Source: JACDAN01 sp963834825
GTDB taxonomy: Bacteria > Actinomycetota > Thermoleophilia > Gaiellales > Gaiellaceae
Assembly: GCA_963834825.1 (NCBI GenBank)
Contig: CAWICZ010000014.1
Location: 1,176,933 to 1,240,932, forward strand
Length of the DNA stretch: 64,000 nt
Direction of reading: 5' to 3'
Part shown: positions 42,409 to 51,273 of the stretch, in pieces
How positions within the stretch are numbered: the first letter of the stretch is position 1
How the letters are laid out: each line of letters opens with the position of its first letter
Position numbers and translations under genes: made by a program
Notes under the pieces: model-generated
What the model was told of the DNA's origin: nothing
The model's input: only the letters and a program-made list of their open reading frames with translations
The model's database searches: none

Positions 42409-42681
42409 ATCGACCCGAGCGCCGACCCGATCATCAGCCAGCTCCGCGAGCAGGTTTCCGACAACGACCGGGCTCTCGTAGAGGCCGTCAACGCGCGCCT
42501 CCGCCTCGTTGCCAGGCTGAAGAGCTACAAGGAGTCGCGCGGCTTGGACTTCGTCGACCCCGAGCGGGAGGAGTGGATGCTGCGGGACGTCTCGCGCGCC
42601 AACCGCGGCCCGCTCTCCCAGGAAGGCCTCGAGCAGATCTACACGGCCGTCCTCGACCTGACCAAGCGGGAGGTCTCTTGA
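42409..42681 (+). CDS. aroQ: Chorismate mutase (AroQ type) with apparent ATC start
   Basis: A 90-residue helical chorismate mutase that makes prephenate, the substrate of the divergent TyrA. The frame shows ISQLREQVSDNDRALVEAVN, RLRLVARLKSYKESRG, VDPEREEWML, RANRGPLS and EGLEQIYTAVLDL, the AroQ layout with the catalytic Arg, Lys and acid residues. An in-frame TAG at 42397-42399 closes the frame upstream, and no ATG, GTG or TTG lies before the conserved core. ATC at 42409, which is where a transcript from the TAGGCT box would begin, is the proposed start. A sequence error is the alternative. Confidence 0.8.
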   Translation: MDPSADPIISQLREQVSDNDRALVEAVNARLRLVARLKSYKESRGLDFVDPEREEWMLRDVSRANRGPLSQEGLEQIYTAVLDLTKREVS

Positions 42682-42706
42682 CCACCGGAACCCCCGCGCG
42701 TACCCT
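42678..42706 (+). promoter_or_regulatory. trp operon promoter
   Basis: TTGACC (42678-42683, overlapping the chorismate mutase stop) and TACCCT (42701-42706) are separated by 17 bases, an optimal sigma-70 spacing. The expected transcript start, 7 bases on, is the ATG of the trp leader peptide. Confidence 0.7.
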
Positions 42707-42713
42707 CCAGCCG

Positions 42714-42776
42714 ATGACTTCCTCTCGCACCTGGGGCTGGGCATGGCGCCACGAGCGAGGCGGGAGCGTCGCCTGA
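42714..42776 (+). CDS. trpL: trp operon leader peptide
   Basis: A 20-residue leader peptide (ATG 42714, TGA 42774-42776) with tryptophan at positions 7, 9 and 11 (WGWAW), coded by TGG at 42732, 42738 and 42744. It lies between a good promoter and an intrinsic terminator ahead of trpE, the arrangement of transcription attenuation. Ribosome stalling on the Trp codons when charged tRNA-Trp is scarce would favour the antiterminator. There is no Shine-Dalgarno sequence; the transcript appears to begin at this ATG. Confidence 0.85.
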   Translation: MTSSRTWGWAWRHERGGSVA

Positions 42777-42832
42777 TCTGACCGGCCACACAGCCCGTTC
42801 CGCTCGAAGACCTTCCGCCGGAGGGTCTTTTT
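42759..42832 (+). terminator. trp attenuator: antiterminator and intrinsic terminator
   Basis: The terminator stem is AAGACCTTCC (42807-42816) with GGAGGGTCTT (42820-42829), loop GCC, followed by a T-rich run. Its left arm can instead pair with GGCGGGAG (42759-42766) through CTTCCGCC (42812-42819), 8 pairs with one G-U. GGGCTG (42734-42739) within the Trp codons can pair with CAGCCC (42791-42796). These form a classic stall-dependent switch. Confidence 0.8.
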
Positions 42833-42842
42833 GTTTGTCCGT

Positions 42843-44072
42843 ATGAACGTCCAAACCGTCATCTCCGCCGACCTGATCACCCCGCTCGGGGCGTACCTGA
42901 GGCTGCGCGACGCGGGCCGCGCGAGCTTCCTGCTCGAGTCGGTCGAACGGGGGCGGCTGGGGCGCCACTCGTTCGTCGGCTTCGGCTCCCGCTTCGTGGA
43001 CTTCGCCGAGGCCGAGACGTGCGGCGAGCCCGTCGTCGGCTACCTCGGCTACGACCATGCGGCGACGCTCGAGCCGACGGTCGAGCTGCCGGACGACGGC
43101 CCCGGCCTGCCCGAGAGCCGCTTCGTCGTCGCCGACGCGCTCGTCCGCTTCGACCACGTGCTCGGCCTCGCGGAGGTGCTGTGCGGGAATCCGGTCGACC
43201 TCGGCGAGCTGCTCGCCGCGCCCGTTGACGATACGAGGAACGGTGCGGGCGCTCCCGGAGGGCCGGCCCGCCGCTTTCCTGGGCGCTTCGAGTACGAGCG
43301 GCGCGTCGAGCAGGCGAAGCGCTACATCCGAGCCGGGGACGCGTTCCAGATCGTCGTCTCGCAACGGGCGGAGCGTCCGACGCGGGCGAGCGCGCTCGAT
43401 CTCTATCGGTCGCTCAGGCGGGTCAACCCTTCGCCCTACCTGTTCCTGCTCGAGCTCGATGAGGTCGCCCTCGTCGGCTCATCGCCCGAGACCCTCGTCA
43501 AGGCCGAGAACGGCGTCGCCAGTCTCAACCCGATCGCCGGCACGACGCACCCCGGGGAAGGGGACGGCGAGCGCCTGCTCGCCTCCGAGAAGGACCGCGC
43601 GGAGCACGTGATGCTCGTCGACCTCGGCCGCAACGACCTCTCGCGCGTCTGCCGGCCGGGAACCGTGCGCGTCCAGCGCTTCCTCGAGCCGGAGCGCTAC
43701 TCGCACGTCACCCACCTCGTCTCGGAGGTGACCGGCGACGCTCGAGGACGGCGTCACGCACTTCGACCTGCTGCGGGCGTGCTTCCCCGCGGGGACGGTC
43801 AGCGGCGCGCCGAAGGTGCGCGCGATGCAGATCATCTCCGAGCTGGAGGGCTATCGCCGCGGCCCGTACGCGGGCGCCGTCGGCTACTTCCTGCCGGGCG
43901 GCCCGCTGGACACCTGCATCGCGATCCGGACGATCGTCCTCCATGACGGCGTCGCGCACCTCCAGGCCGGCGCGGGGATCGTCGCCGACTCCTCGCCGAG
44001 CGCCGAGCATGACGAGTGCCTGCGGAAGCTGGCCGCGCTCGAACGGGCGATCGAGCTGGCGGAGGCGCGAGG

Positions 44073-44076
<4 letters not shown>
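42843..44076 (+). CDS. trpE: Anthranilate synthase component I (TrpE), one-base frameshift
   Basis: The large subunit that aminates chorismate to anthranilate. The first frame has LLESVERGRLGRHSFVG, RPTRASALDLYRSLRRVNPS, NPIAGTTHPGEG and MLVDLGRNDLSRVCRPG. The second has FDLLRACFPAGTVSGAPKVR, GPYAGAVGYF and IRTIVLHDG. The frame breaks near 43740, between VTGD and LEDG; deleting one base joins them (span 3n+1). ATG at 42843 follows the attenuator; the only GGAGGG is inside the terminator stem. The gene overlaps trpG by ATGA. Confidence 0.92.
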
Positions 44077-44632
<556 letters not shown>

Positions 44633-44633
<1 letters not shown>

Positions 44634-45634
44634 TGCAGACCGTGCTCGCTCGGCTGCTCGACGGCCACGACCTGACGCGGGACGACGCGCGCGGGGCGAT
44701 GGACACGATCATGAGCGGTGAGGCGACGCCGGCCCAGATCGGTGGCTTCCTGGTTGCGCTGCGGCTGAAGGGCGAGACGGCGGACGAGATCGCCGGCTGC
44801 GCCGAGGCGATGCGCGCGCATGTCCTCCCGGTTCGGCCTCGGCGGGACGACCTCGTCGACACGGCGGGAACCGGAGGCGACGGCGGCCGGACGTTCAACA
44901 TCTCGACGGCGGCCGCGCTCGTGGCGGCGGCGGCCGGCGCCGGCGTGGCGAAGCACGGGAACCGTGCGGTGTCCTCGGCGTCCGGGTCGGCCGACGTCCT
45001 CGAGGCGCTGGGCTTCAGCCTCGAGCTGCCTCCTGAGCGGATCGCCGAGTCGATCGACGAGCTCGGCTTCGGCTTCCTGTTCGCGCCGACCCACCACCCC
45101 GCGATGAAGCACGCGGCGCCCGTGCGCAAGGAGCTGGCCGCGCGTACCGTCTTCAACGTGCTCGGCCCGCTGACGAACCCGGCCGGCGCTCGGGCGCAGG
45201 TCGTCGGCGTCTACTCACCCGATCTCGTCCGCACCCTGGCCGAGGTGCTCGCGGCGCTCGGCGCGCGACGCGCCTTCGTCGTCCACGGCGCCGCGGGGAT
45301 CGACGAGCTGTCGCCGGCCGGCCCGAACCTCGTCTGCGAGGTCGTCGACGGCGGCGTCCGCGAGCGCGAGATCGACCCGCTGGAGCTCGGCATTGTGCGG
45401 TGCGCGCCGGAGGAGCTGCGCGGCGGCTCGCCCGAGGAGAACGCCCAGGCGATCCGCGACGTCTTCGCCGGCGGGAACGGCGGCCGGCGCGACGCGATCC
45501 TCCTGAACGCGGCGGGCGCGATCGCCGCCGGCGGCCACGCCGACGACCTCCGCGAGGGCCTCGATCTCGCACGGGCGGCGATCGACTCCGGCGCCGCGGG
45601 AGAGCGATTGGAGGCGCTGATTGCGTTTCGCTGA
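44633..45634 (+). CDS. trpD: Anthranilate phosphoribosyltransferase
   Basis: A 333-residue enzyme that attaches phosphoribosyl to anthranilate. The PRPP-binding loop DTAGTGGDGGRTFNIST, KHGNRAVSSASGSADVLEALG and FAPTHHPAMKH, ARTVFNVLGPLTNPAGA are all conserved. Frame and length are intact. The downstream trpCF TTG start lies 14 bases inside its 3' end. Confidence 0.97.
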
Positions 45635-46773
45635 GGCACTCCGGCAGCCGGGGCTGGGTGTCGTCGCCGAGGTCAAGCGCCGCTCCCCGTCGGCCGGCGA
45701 TCTCCGACCGGACGCCGATCCGGCCGCACTCGCCGCCGCGTTCGAGCGGGCCGGGGCGGCGGCCGTCTCGATTCTCGTCGACGACCGGTTCGGAGGCTCG
45801 ACCGAGGATCTCCGGGCCGCGCGTGCGTCCTCGGGGCTCCCGCTGCTGGCCAAGGGCTTCTTCTCGACCCCGGCGGAGCTCGAGGACCTGCAGCGACGCA
45901 GGAGCCGACGCGGTGCTCCTGTTGCTCCGAGACCTGGACGACCAGAGCACCGTAGAGATGATGCAAACCGCTAGAGCACTTGGGATCGATGCGCTGGTCG
46001 AGGCTCACGATACGGACGAGTTGCAACGCGCCGTCAACCTCGGCGCCGACCCGATCGGGATCAACGCGCGCGATCTCTCCACGTTCAGGATCGACCGCGC
46101 CGCTCAGCTCGAGCTCGTCGCGAAGGCGCCCGGGGACCGCACCATCGTCGCCGAGAGTGGGATCGCCTCCCGCGCCCAGGGCGCGGCAGCCGAGCTGGCC
46201 GGGGCCGACGTGATCCTCGTCGGCTCGACGCTGATGCGCGCGACCGACCCGGCGGCCAAGCTCGTCGAGCTCGCCTCCCGCCCGCTCGTCAAGGTCTGCG
46301 GGCTGACGCGGGACGAGGACGTGGCCGTCGCAGCGGAGGCCGGCGCCGACATGGCCGGGTTCATCCTGTCCGAGGAGAGCCCCCGGCGCGCCGCCGACGT
46401 CCTCCCCGTGCCCGCAACGATGCTCTCGGTCGCGGTCCATGTCGGCGAGTACGACGAACGAGGCGCCGACCTCGTCCAGCTGTACGAGCGGGACGACGGC
46501 CATCGTGCGCGCGATGCCCTCCTCCTGCGCAAGGGCGAGGCGGTCGCGCGGGTCCTCGATCTCCCGTGGGAGGAGCAGGATCCGAAGCACCTCGACCGGG
46601 CTCGTCAGGCGGAAGGCCGCATCGTGCTCGCGGGCCGGCTCGGCGCCGACAACGTCCGCGCCGCGATCGACGCCGTCGAGCCCTGGGCGGTCGACGCTGC
46701 CTCGCGGCTCGAGGTCGCGCCGGGGATCAAGGATCACGACAAGGTCCGCGCCTACGTCGAGGCGGCGCGATGA
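45621..46773 (+). CDS. trpCF: Fused indole-3-glycerol-phosphate synthase / phosphoribosylanthranilate isomerase, one-base frameshift
   Basis: A two-barrel fusion of about 384 residues. TrpC, from TTG at 45621, has VVAEVKRRSPSAGDL and PLLAKGFF, then, after the frame break, GADAVLLLLRDL, GINARDLSTF and AESGI. TrpF starts at about residue 223 with VKVCGLTRDEDV and ends with ADNVRAAIDAVEPWAVDAAS and APGIKDHDKV. The break is at 45892, where an extra A turns CTG CGC GAC GCA GGA into CTG CAG CGA; removing it restores LEDLRDAGADAV. Span is 3n+1. Similar fusions exist in E. coli, but TrpC and TrpF are usually separate in actinobacteria. Confidence 0.9.
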
Positions 46774-47868
46774 CCACCGGTCTCTACGGAGCCTACGGCG
46801 GACGCTACGTGCCCGAGACGCTGATTCCGGCGCTGGACGAGCTCGAGGCGGGCTGGAACGAGGCGCGCGACGAGCGCGGCGTTCCGCGCCGAGCTGCACC
46901 GCCTGCTGACCCTGTTCGGCGGCCGTCCGACGCCGCTGACGCTGGCAGAGCGCTTCGCTCCCGGCAAACGCCTCTACCTCAAGCGCGAGGATCTCCTCCA
47001 CACCGGCGCGCACAAGCTCAACAACACGCTCGGCCAGGCGCTGCTCGCAGAACGGCTCGGCAAGCGGCGGATCGTCGCCGAGACCGGCGCGGGGCAACAC
47101 GGAGTCGCCACGGCGACGGTCTGTGCCCGCTTCGGGTTCGAGTGCGTCGTCTACATGGGTGCCGAGGACATGGAGCGGCAGGCCCCCAACGTCAAGCGGA
47201 TGCACCTCCTGGGAGCCGAGGTGCGACCGGTCGACTTCGGCACCAAGACGTTGAGGGAGGCGACGAGCGAGGCGATCCGGGACTGGATCACCAACGTCGA
47301 GTCGACGCACTACCTGATCGGGTCCTGCGTCGGGCCGCACCCGTACCCGGAGATCGTCCGTGAGCTGCAGGCCGTGATCGGCCACGAGGCCCGGGAGCAG
47401 ATCCAGGAGGCCGAGCGCCGGCTGCCCGAGGTCGCCGTCGCCTGCGTTGGGGGCGGATCGAACGCGATCGGGCTCTTCGCCGGCTTCGTCGACGACGCCG
47501 AGGTGCGGCTGCTCGGCGTCGAGGCGCACGACGCCGCCAGCCTCGGCACGGGGCGGACAGGTGTCCTCCACGGCGCTCGCTCCTCGCTGCTTGCCGACGA
47601 GGACGGCCAGATCCTCGACGCGCACTCCGTCGCCGCGGGTCTCGACTACCCCGGAGTCGGGCCCGAGCACGCGTTCCTGCGGGACTCCGGCCGGGCCGAG
47701 TACGTGAACGCCACCGACGCGGAGGCGCGAGCCGCCTTCGAGCGGCTCGCCCGAACCGAGGGGATCATCCCGGCGCTCGAGCCCGCCCATGCACTGGCCC
47801 GGGTCGCCGACCTCGATGCCGAGCTCGTCTTGTTGTGCTTGTCGGGGCGAGGGGACAAGGACCTGTGA
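46770..47868 (+). CDS. trpB: Tryptophan synthase beta chain, one-base frameshift
   Basis: The PLP subunit that condenses indole with serine. The first frame gives LYGAYGGRYVPETLIPALDE. The second gives LYLKREDLLHTGAHKLNNTL (PLP lysine), AETGAGQHGVATATV, ACVGGGSNAIGLFAGF and LSGRGDKDL. The break lies near 46881, between DERG and FRAELHRLL; one extra base explains it (span 3n+1). The ATG overlaps trpCF (ATGA). A GNAT gene sits between it and trpA. Confidence 0.92.
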
Positions 47869-48428
47869 GCCTCTTCGACTCCGCCGCCCGTCCGCTGAGC
47901 TTCCCCGCCGAGGGCATCCGGCACGACGGAGAGATCTATCGGTTGCCGACGGCCGCTGACGTGGACACCCTGGCGCCTGTCTTCCTGGACAAGTCGATCG
48001 CGGACGAGGCCAACATGCCGCCCCTCGGCCCTGACGAGCTGCGCGGGTACATCTCCTCGCTGCCCCAGCTGCTCGAGGACAGCCAGCTGCTCCCGCTCGT
48101 GATCGACGACGCCGAGACCAGGCAGATGCTGGGCGGGACCGTGCTGCACGATTTCAACTGGCCTCTGGGACAGATCGAGATCGGCTACTGGCTCTTCGAG
48201 CACGCCCGAGGCCGCGGCGTCGCGACCCGAGCCGCACGCTTCGCGGCCGACTACGGCTTCTCGCTCGGGGCAGATCGAATCGAGGCGCGCGTCTTCGTCG
48301 GGAACACGGCGTCCGAGCGCGTCCTCGAGCGCGCCGGGTTCACACGCGAAGGCGTAATCCGCTCGCTGCCCCGCCGCTGGGGCGGCCGGTCGGACATGAC
48401 GCTCTTCTCCCTCCTCCCGGGCGAGTGA
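47865..48428 (+). CDS. GNAT-family N-acetyltransferase within the trp operon
   Basis: A 187-residue acetyltransferase of the RimJ/RimL type. The acetyl-CoA motif is GRGVATRAARFAADYGF, followed by the VGNTASERVLERAGFTREGV signature. Both ends overlap the trp genes by GTGA, so it is co-translated with trpB and trpA. This family acetylates protein N-termini, antibiotics or amines; nothing shows the substrate. Its insertion between trpB and trpA, which encode subunits of one complex, is unusual. Confidence 0.88.
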   Translation: MSLFDSAARPLSFPAEGIRHDGEIYRLPTAADVDTLAPVFLDKSIADEANMPPLGPDELRGYISSLPQLLEDSQLLPLVIDDAETRQMLGGTVLHDFNWPLGQIEIGYWLFEHARGRGVATRAARFAADYGFSLGADRIEARVFVGNTASERVLERAGFTREGVIRSLPRRWGGRSDMTLFSLLPGE

Positions 48429-49117
48429 AGACGCTCGTCCTGTATCTGATGTCCGGCCGGGAGACGCCGGAGCTCGCGGAGGCCGCCGTCGAGGGCGGCG
48501 CGGACATCGTCGAGCTCGGCTTCCCGTTCTCCGACCCGCTCGCGGACGGACCGGTGATCCGGCGTGCAGCGGAGCGCGCCCTCGCGGACGGGATGCGAAC
48601 CGGAGCGTGTCTCGAGTGCCTGGCGCTCACGCGCGAGCGGGTGGACGTTCCGCTCGTGCCGATGACGTATGCCGCGCTGCTCGAGGCCTACGGCTACGAG
48701 CGGTTCGACGCGGACGCCCGCGCGGCGGGAGCGACGAGCCTGATCGTCGCCGACCTGCCGGTCGAGGAGCATCCGGAGCTCCACCGCGTGCAGCTGGTCG
48801 CGCCGACATCGACCGACGAGCGGATCGCCCTGGCCGCCCAGCACACCGACGGCTGGCTCTACCTCGTCACCCTCACCGGGACTACCGGCGCGCGCGACGG
48901 GCTCTCTGCTGCGCTGGCCGGCCTCGTCGAGCGGGCGCGCAGCGCGACCGAATCTCCGCTCTACGCCGGCTTCGGCATCTCGACACCCGAGCACGCGCGC
49001 GCCGCGGTCGAGCTCGCCGACGGCATCGTCGTCGGCACTCGCGCCGTCGAGGTCGCGGAGGACGGCCCGGCGGCTCTCCGCGAGTACGTCCGGTCGTTGA
49101 GCACAATGATCCACTGA
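48425..49117 (+). CDS. trpA: Tryptophan synthase alpha chain, short form
   Basis: A 230-residue barrel that releases indole from indole-3-glycerol phosphate. The catalytic Glu and Asp are in IVELGFPFSDPLADGP; SLIVADLPVEE, LVTLTGTTGARDG and YAGFGISTPEHA follow. It is about 35 residues shorter than E. coli TrpA and lacks the first helix, but the core looks complete. The GTG start overlaps the GNAT gene; trpS follows after one base. Confidence 0.94.
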   Translation: MKTLVLYLMSGRETPELAEAAVEGGADIVELGFPFSDPLADGPVIRRAAERALADGMRTGACLECLALTRERVDVPLVPMTYAALLEAYGYERFDADARAAGATSLIVADLPVEEHPELHRVQLVAPTSTDERIALAAQHTDGWLYLVTLTGTTGARDGLSAALAGLVERARSATESPLYAGFGISTPEHARAAVELADGIVVGTRAVEVAEDGPAALREYVRSLSTMIH

Positions 49118-49118
49118 C

Positions 49119-50111
49119 ATGCGCGTCTTCTCCGGCATCCAACCCACCGGCTCGAAGCACTTCGGGAACTACAGCGGCGGCTTCCGCCAGTACGCCGCGA
49201 CCCAGGAGGAGGGCGACGCCTTCTTCTGCATCGTCGACCTGCACTCGATCACCGTCGAGTACGACCCCGCAGACCTCCGCGAGCGTACGCTCGACCTCGG
49301 GGCGATGTTGTTCGCCACCGGCCTCGAGCCGGACCGCTCGACGGTGTTCGTCCAGAGCCACGTCCTCGCCCACGCCCAGGCGGCTTGGCTGCTGGGGTCG
49401 GTCACGAGCTTCGGCGAGCTGCGCCGGATGATCCAGTTCAAGGAGAAGTCCGATCAGCAGGAGTTCGTCTCGGCCGGGCTCTTCACGTACCCCGTGCTGA
49501 TGGCCGGCGACATCCTCCTCTACCAGACCGACGTCGTCCCGATCGGCGACGACCAGCGCCAGCACCTCGAGCTGACGCGCGACATCGCCGAGCGCTTCAA
49601 CTCGCGCTACGGCGAGACCTTCAAGCTGCCCGAGGGTCGATACCCGGAGGTGGGAGCCCGGATCATGGATCTCCAGGAGCCGGAACGGAAGATGTCGACG
49701 ACGCTTGGCACCCCGCAGGGAACGCTCGATCTCCTCGACCCACCGGATGTGCTGGCGAAGAAGGTCAGAAGCGCGGTGACGGATTCCGGCAGGGAGGTGC
49801 GCCGAGGGCCCGGCAAGGCCGGGATCGAGAACCTGATCGACATCATGTCCGTCGCGACCGGCGACGAGCCGGAGTCGATTGAAGCGCGCTACGACGGGAC
49901 CGGCTACGGGCAGTTCAAGTCGGATGTGGCCGACGCTGTCGTCGCCGTCGTCGCACCGATCCAGGAGCGCTACCGGGAGCTCCGCTCGGACGACGCCGAG
50001 CTCCACCGCATGCTGGCGGTCGGGGCCGACAAGGCCCGTGAGGCTTCAGCGCCGACGCTCGAGGCGATGTACGACCGCATGGGCTTCGTACGCCGCGAAA
50101 TTCTCGACTAG
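49119..50111 (+). CDS. trpS: Tryptophanyl-tRNA synthetase
   Basis: A 330-residue class I aminoacyl-tRNA synthetase that charges tRNA-Trp. The HIGH-like motif is IQPTGSKHFGNY, the tryptophan pocket includes YPVLMAGDILLYQTDVVPIG, and the KMSKS loop reads KMSTT. Being the last gene of the attenuated trp operon, its level would follow tryptophan supply, and it also sets the charged tRNA level that the leader peptide senses. Confidence 0.97.
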   Translation: MRVFSGIQPTGSKHFGNYSGGFRQYAATQEEGDAFFCIVDLHSITVEYDPADLRERTLDLGAMLFATGLEPDRSTVFVQSHVLAHAQAAWLLGSVTSFGELRRMIQFKEKSDQQEFVSAGLFTYPVLMAGDILLYQTDVVPIGDDQRQHLELTRDIAERFNSRYGETFKLPEGRYPEVGARIMDLQEPERKMSTTLGTPQGTLDLLDPPDVLAKKVRSAVTDSGREVRRGPGKAGIENLIDIMSVATGDEPESIEARYDGTGYGQFKSDVADAVVAVVAPIQERYRELRSDDAELHRMLAVGADKAREASAPTLEAMYDRMGFVRREILD

Positions 50112-50161
50112 CCGGTGGAGCAATCGTCACTGAGTTGGCACAGGTTGCCCTTGACACGAAT

Positions 50162-50176
50162 CGGTGTCTGACACCG
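50162..50176. terminator. Hairpin between trpS and the pseudouridine synthase gene
   Basis: CGGTGT (50162-50167) and ACACCG (50171-50176) form a 6-base stem with a 3-base loop in the 82-base gap between two convergent genes. It could end both. No T run. Confidence 0.4.
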
Positions 50177-50193
50177 GGACATGTCTCCGCGAG

Positions 50194-50877
50194 TCAATAC
50201 GAGTGAAGTGACTCGACCTCCGACTCCCCCAGCTCACGCCACTCGCTCGGGTTGAGCCCGTCCAGCGTCAGGCCCGCGTAGCGGCTGCGGTGCAGTCGCC
50301 GCGCCGGGTGGTCAACGGCCTCCAGCATCCGGCGGACCTGGCGGTTGCGGCCCTCGTGGATCGACAGCTCGACCGTCGAAGGCCCAAGGCGGCGCACTTC
50401 GGCCGGCGCCGTCACGCCGTCGTCTAGCTCCACGCCCTCGGCGAGCGACCGCAGCGCCTCGTCCGACGGCTCGCCCTCGACCTCGGCCTCGTAGACCTTC
50501 TCGACCTCGTATTTCGGATGCGCGAGCCGGTGGGCGAGCTCGCCGTCGTTCGTGAGCAGCAGCGCGCCGGTGGTGTCCACGTCCAGCCTGCCAACCGGGA
50601 CGACGCGAACCTCGTGGCCCACGAGGTCAACGACCGTCCGCCGGCCCTGGGGATCGCTGGCGGTCGTCACCACTCCCGTGGGTTTGTTCAGTAGGACGTA
50701 GGCGAGCCGTTGCGGCGTCACCACACGGCCGTCCACCTCGACGCGGTCACGCGCCGAGACGAACGTGTTCAGCAGGCCGGGCTCGCCGTTCACGAACACG
50801 CGTCCGGCCTTGATCAGCTCGTCCGCCTTCCGCCGCGAGGCGACGCCGGCTCGAGCCAGGAACGCATTCAGCCGCAC
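50194..50877 (-). CDS. rluB: rRNA/RsuA-RluB-family pseudouridine synthase
   Basis: A 227-residue RNA pseudouridine synthase. Residues 2-50 form an S4 RNA-binding domain (RLNAFLARAGVASRRKADELI); the catalytic aspartate lies in VGRLDVDTTGALLLTNDG, and EGRNRQVRRM closes the fold. Such enzymes modify 23S (RluB) or 16S (RsuA) rRNA. In many actinobacteria the gene follows scpA-scpB; here that pair lies about 3 kb away on the same strand with other genes between. GTG start at 50877. Confidence 0.93.
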   Translation of the reverse strand: MRLNAFLARAGVASRRKADELIKAGRVFVNGEPGLLNTFVSARDRVEVDGRVVTPQRLAYVLLNKPTGVVTTASDPQGRRTVVDLVGHEVRVVPVGRLDVDTTGALLLTNDGELAHRLAHPKYEVEKVYEAEVEGEPSDEALRSLAEGVELDDGVTAPAEVRRLGPSTVELSIHEGRNRQVRRMLEAVDHPARRLHRSRYAGLTLDGLNPSEWRELGESEVESLHSY

Positions 50878-50882
50878 GCGAG

Positions 50883-50888
50883 TAGGGT
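50883..50888 (+). promoter_or_regulatory. -10 box TAGGGT of the VOC gene
   Basis: TAGGGT ends 6 bases before the GTG at 50895 in the 17-base gap between divergent genes. Inferred leaderless promoter. Confidence 0.45.
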
Positions 50889-50894
50889 TGCAGC

Positions 50895-51272
50895 GTGGGC
50901 CGGATCGCGCCTTACCTGCTCTACGAGGACGGCGCCGCCGCCATCGATTTCCTGACCAAGGCGTTCGGGTTCGAGGAGGTCACGCGGATGGAGGAGGGCG
51001 GCGTCGTCAATCACGCCGAACTTCGACTCGGCGACGACCCGGTCATGCTCGGCCAGCCCGGCGAGGACTTCGAGAGCCCGAGGAACGGCGGCTACCCGGG
51101 CGCGCTCGTCCACGTCTACGTCGACGACGTCGACGAGCACTTCGAGCGGGCAAGGGCAGCGGGGGCGGAGATCGCCACGGTGCCCACCGACCAGGAGTAC
51201 GGCGACCGGCGCTACGACGCGAAGGATCCGGAAGGTCACTCCTGGTTCTTCGCAACGCCGAGCTCGAAGTAG
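50895..51272 (+). CDS. VOC/glyoxalase-fold protein
   Basis: A 125-residue protein of the vicinal oxygen chelate fold, PhnB/YdeM-like subgroup. It has IAPYLLYEDGAAAIDFLTKA at the N-terminus, VHVYVDDVDEHFERA in the middle and KDPEGHSWFFATP at the end, which hold the usual metal-ligand positions only in part. Function could be a lyase, dioxygenase or resistance protein and is not assigned. The GTG start follows a TAGGGT box; the next gene starts one base after its stop. Confidence 0.85.
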   Translation: MGRIAPYLLYEDGAAAIDFLTKAFGFEEVTRMEEGGVVNHAELRLGDDPVMLGQPGEDFESPRNGGYPGALVHVYVDDVDEHFERARAAGAEIATVPTDQEYGDRRYDAKDPEGHSWFFATPSSK

Positions 51273-51273
51273 C

